From Rhizobium etli CFN 42 (GTDB taxonomy: Bacteria > Pseudomonadota > Alphaproteobacteria > Rhizobiales > Rhizobiaceae), in NCBI RefSeq assembly GCF_000092045.1, contig NC_007761.1, forward strand, positions 2,731,001 to 2,795,000: DNA of 64,000 nucleotides, given 5' to 3'. The translations under genes were made by a program, and so were the position numbers. Shown here piece by piece: positions 63,379-64,000 of this stretch (positions are counted from its first letter, which is position 1; every line of letters begins with the position of its first letter). The notes beneath the pieces are model-generated. The model was not told the DNA's origin. It saw only the letters and a program-made list of their open reading frames with translations, and did not search any database.

Positions 63379-64000
63379 CGCATCTCACCCGCAAGGCTCA
63401 GCCGTCCGCGTTGGACGAGATAGATGAAGATCGGGCCGCCAAACAATGCGGTGACGATGCCGACCGGCAGTTCACGCGGGATGGCGATGCTGCGCGCGAA
63501 AACATCGGCGACCGTCACGATCAGCGCGCCGAGAGCAGCACTCAATCCTATCTCCCATCCGGTGCCGCGTGGCTTCAGCAACCGGGCGATGTGGGGAGCG
63601 GCAAGACCGACGAAAGCCACCGGCCCGGCAATTGGCGCGACGCCCGCGACCGGAATGACGGCAAGAATGAGGATGAGTGGTTTCCACAGTCCGAGCTGCA
63701 GGCCCATGCCGGCCGCCGCATGATCGCTCAGCATGAACATGCCGATGACACGCCGCAGAAGGAGCGCCCCGACGACACCGGCGATCGTCCATGGCAGCAT
63801 ATAGAGGAGATGCGACCAAGTGCGCCCCTGGAAGCCGCCGGCAAGCCAGAAGAGCAGTGATGCCGATTGCGGCCCGGTCAAGAGCAGCACATAGGTGGTA
63901 ATCGCGCCGAGAAACAGCGAGACGCTGACGCCGCCGAGCGCAAGCTGCAGCGGCCGTCCTTGCCCGCCGCGCGAAACCCAGAACGTCACCGAAGCCGCCG
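63375..64000 (-). CDS. FecCD-family iron ABC transporter permease (partial, N-terminus beyond window)
   Basis: The C-terminal 208 residues of a second FecCD permease, open to the window edge. Motifs GPVAFVGLAAPHIARLL and IPRELPVGIVTALFGGPIFIYL are visible. It pairs with the adjacent permease as a heterodimer, as in FhuB/FecC-FecD systems. The binding protein and any TonB receptor would lie beyond the window. Confidence 0.88.
   Translation of the reverse strand, partial: AASVTFWVSRGGQGRPLQLALGGVSVSLFLGAITTYVLLLTGPQSASLLFWLAGGFQGRTWSHLLYMLPWTIAGVVGALLLRRVIGMFMLSDHAAAGMGLQLGLWKPLILILAVIPVAGVAPIAGPVAFVGLAAPHIARLLKPRGTGWEIGLSAALGALIVTVADVFARSIAIPRELPVGIVTALFGGPIFIYLVQRGRLSLAGEMR

Noticed and set aside
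1..64000. tRNA, rRNA or prophage genes
   Set aside because: None seen by eye; a covariance-model or phage-profile search would be needed to exclude small ones.

Overview
The window looks like a stretch of chromosome or large replicon from a Rhizobium-type alphaproteobacterium (R. leguminosarum / R. etli group is my best guess). This is inferred from high GC content, rhizobial families (a short second FtsZ, Blh, DUF2277, DUF4168), many sugar ABC transport genes, and several rhizobium-style palindromic intergenic repeats. No rRNA, tRNA, CRISPR array, phage or intact insertion sequence was seen.

Layout. 1-6.4 kb: a partial cytochrome c oxidase subunit II with a c-type cytochrome, a MYG1-family protein, a membrane protein next to a structured intergenic element, the persulfide dioxygenase Blh, and small enzymes. 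6.7-9.7 kb: a short FtsZ paralog and a divergent XRE regulator/SDR pair. 10-18.4 kb: small unknown proteins, then a giant VCBS/RTX type I-secreted protein (about 1825 aa after one frameshift correction). It has 12 almost identical 113-residue repeats and is flanked by direct duplications of a small membrane-protein gene. 18.5-20.2 kb: SRPBCC, GFA and DJ-1/PfpI enzymes.

20.4-26.1 kb: an operon-like set made of a frameshifted LacI regulator, a membrane diiron hydroxylase, a Rieske ferredoxin, a sugar-type periplasmic binding protein, a ferredoxin reductase and a TIM-barrel isomerase. Together they resemble a self-contained oxygenase electron-transfer chain linked to uptake of a small polyol or sugar-like substrate. 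26.3-33 kb: a tightly coupled signalling operon. It contains a GGDEF/EAL protein, an HATPase-like protein, a STAS-methyltransferase fusion, a membrane SpoIIE-type phosphatase, an slr1658-like ATPase and an slr1659-like STAS protein. This is a c-di-GMP plus partner-switching module with a methyltransferase output, and with the hydroxylase operon it is the best candidate for an undescribed system.

33-37 kb: a SASA-type esterase, a glycine-rich secreted protein, a TetR remnant, a secreted unknown and an IS110 transposase remnant beside a perfect 40-bp palindrome. 37-45 kb: a beta-galactoside uptake and hydrolysis operon (Tat-exported binding protein, two permeases, ATPase, GH42) opposite a ROK repressor with an AT-rich operator candidate. 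45-57.7 kb: DUF2277, cupin and DUF4168 proteins, a DMT exporter with its MocR regulator, a CHASE4-like histidine kinase with a response regulator, a GNAT gene truncated by a repeat, a beta-propeller/HTH-TPR/DUF899 group, an SDR and a luciferase-like monooxygenase. 57.9-64 kb: a LysR regulator, an ArsR-MFS pair with a perfect palindromic operator candidate, a methyltransferase, and an iron-siderophore type (FecCDE/FhuBC) ABC transporter running off the end.

Three genes (giant VCBS protein, LacI regulator, TIM-barrel isomerase) each carry a single-base shift at or near a G or C run. This may reflect sequencing error rather than real decay.
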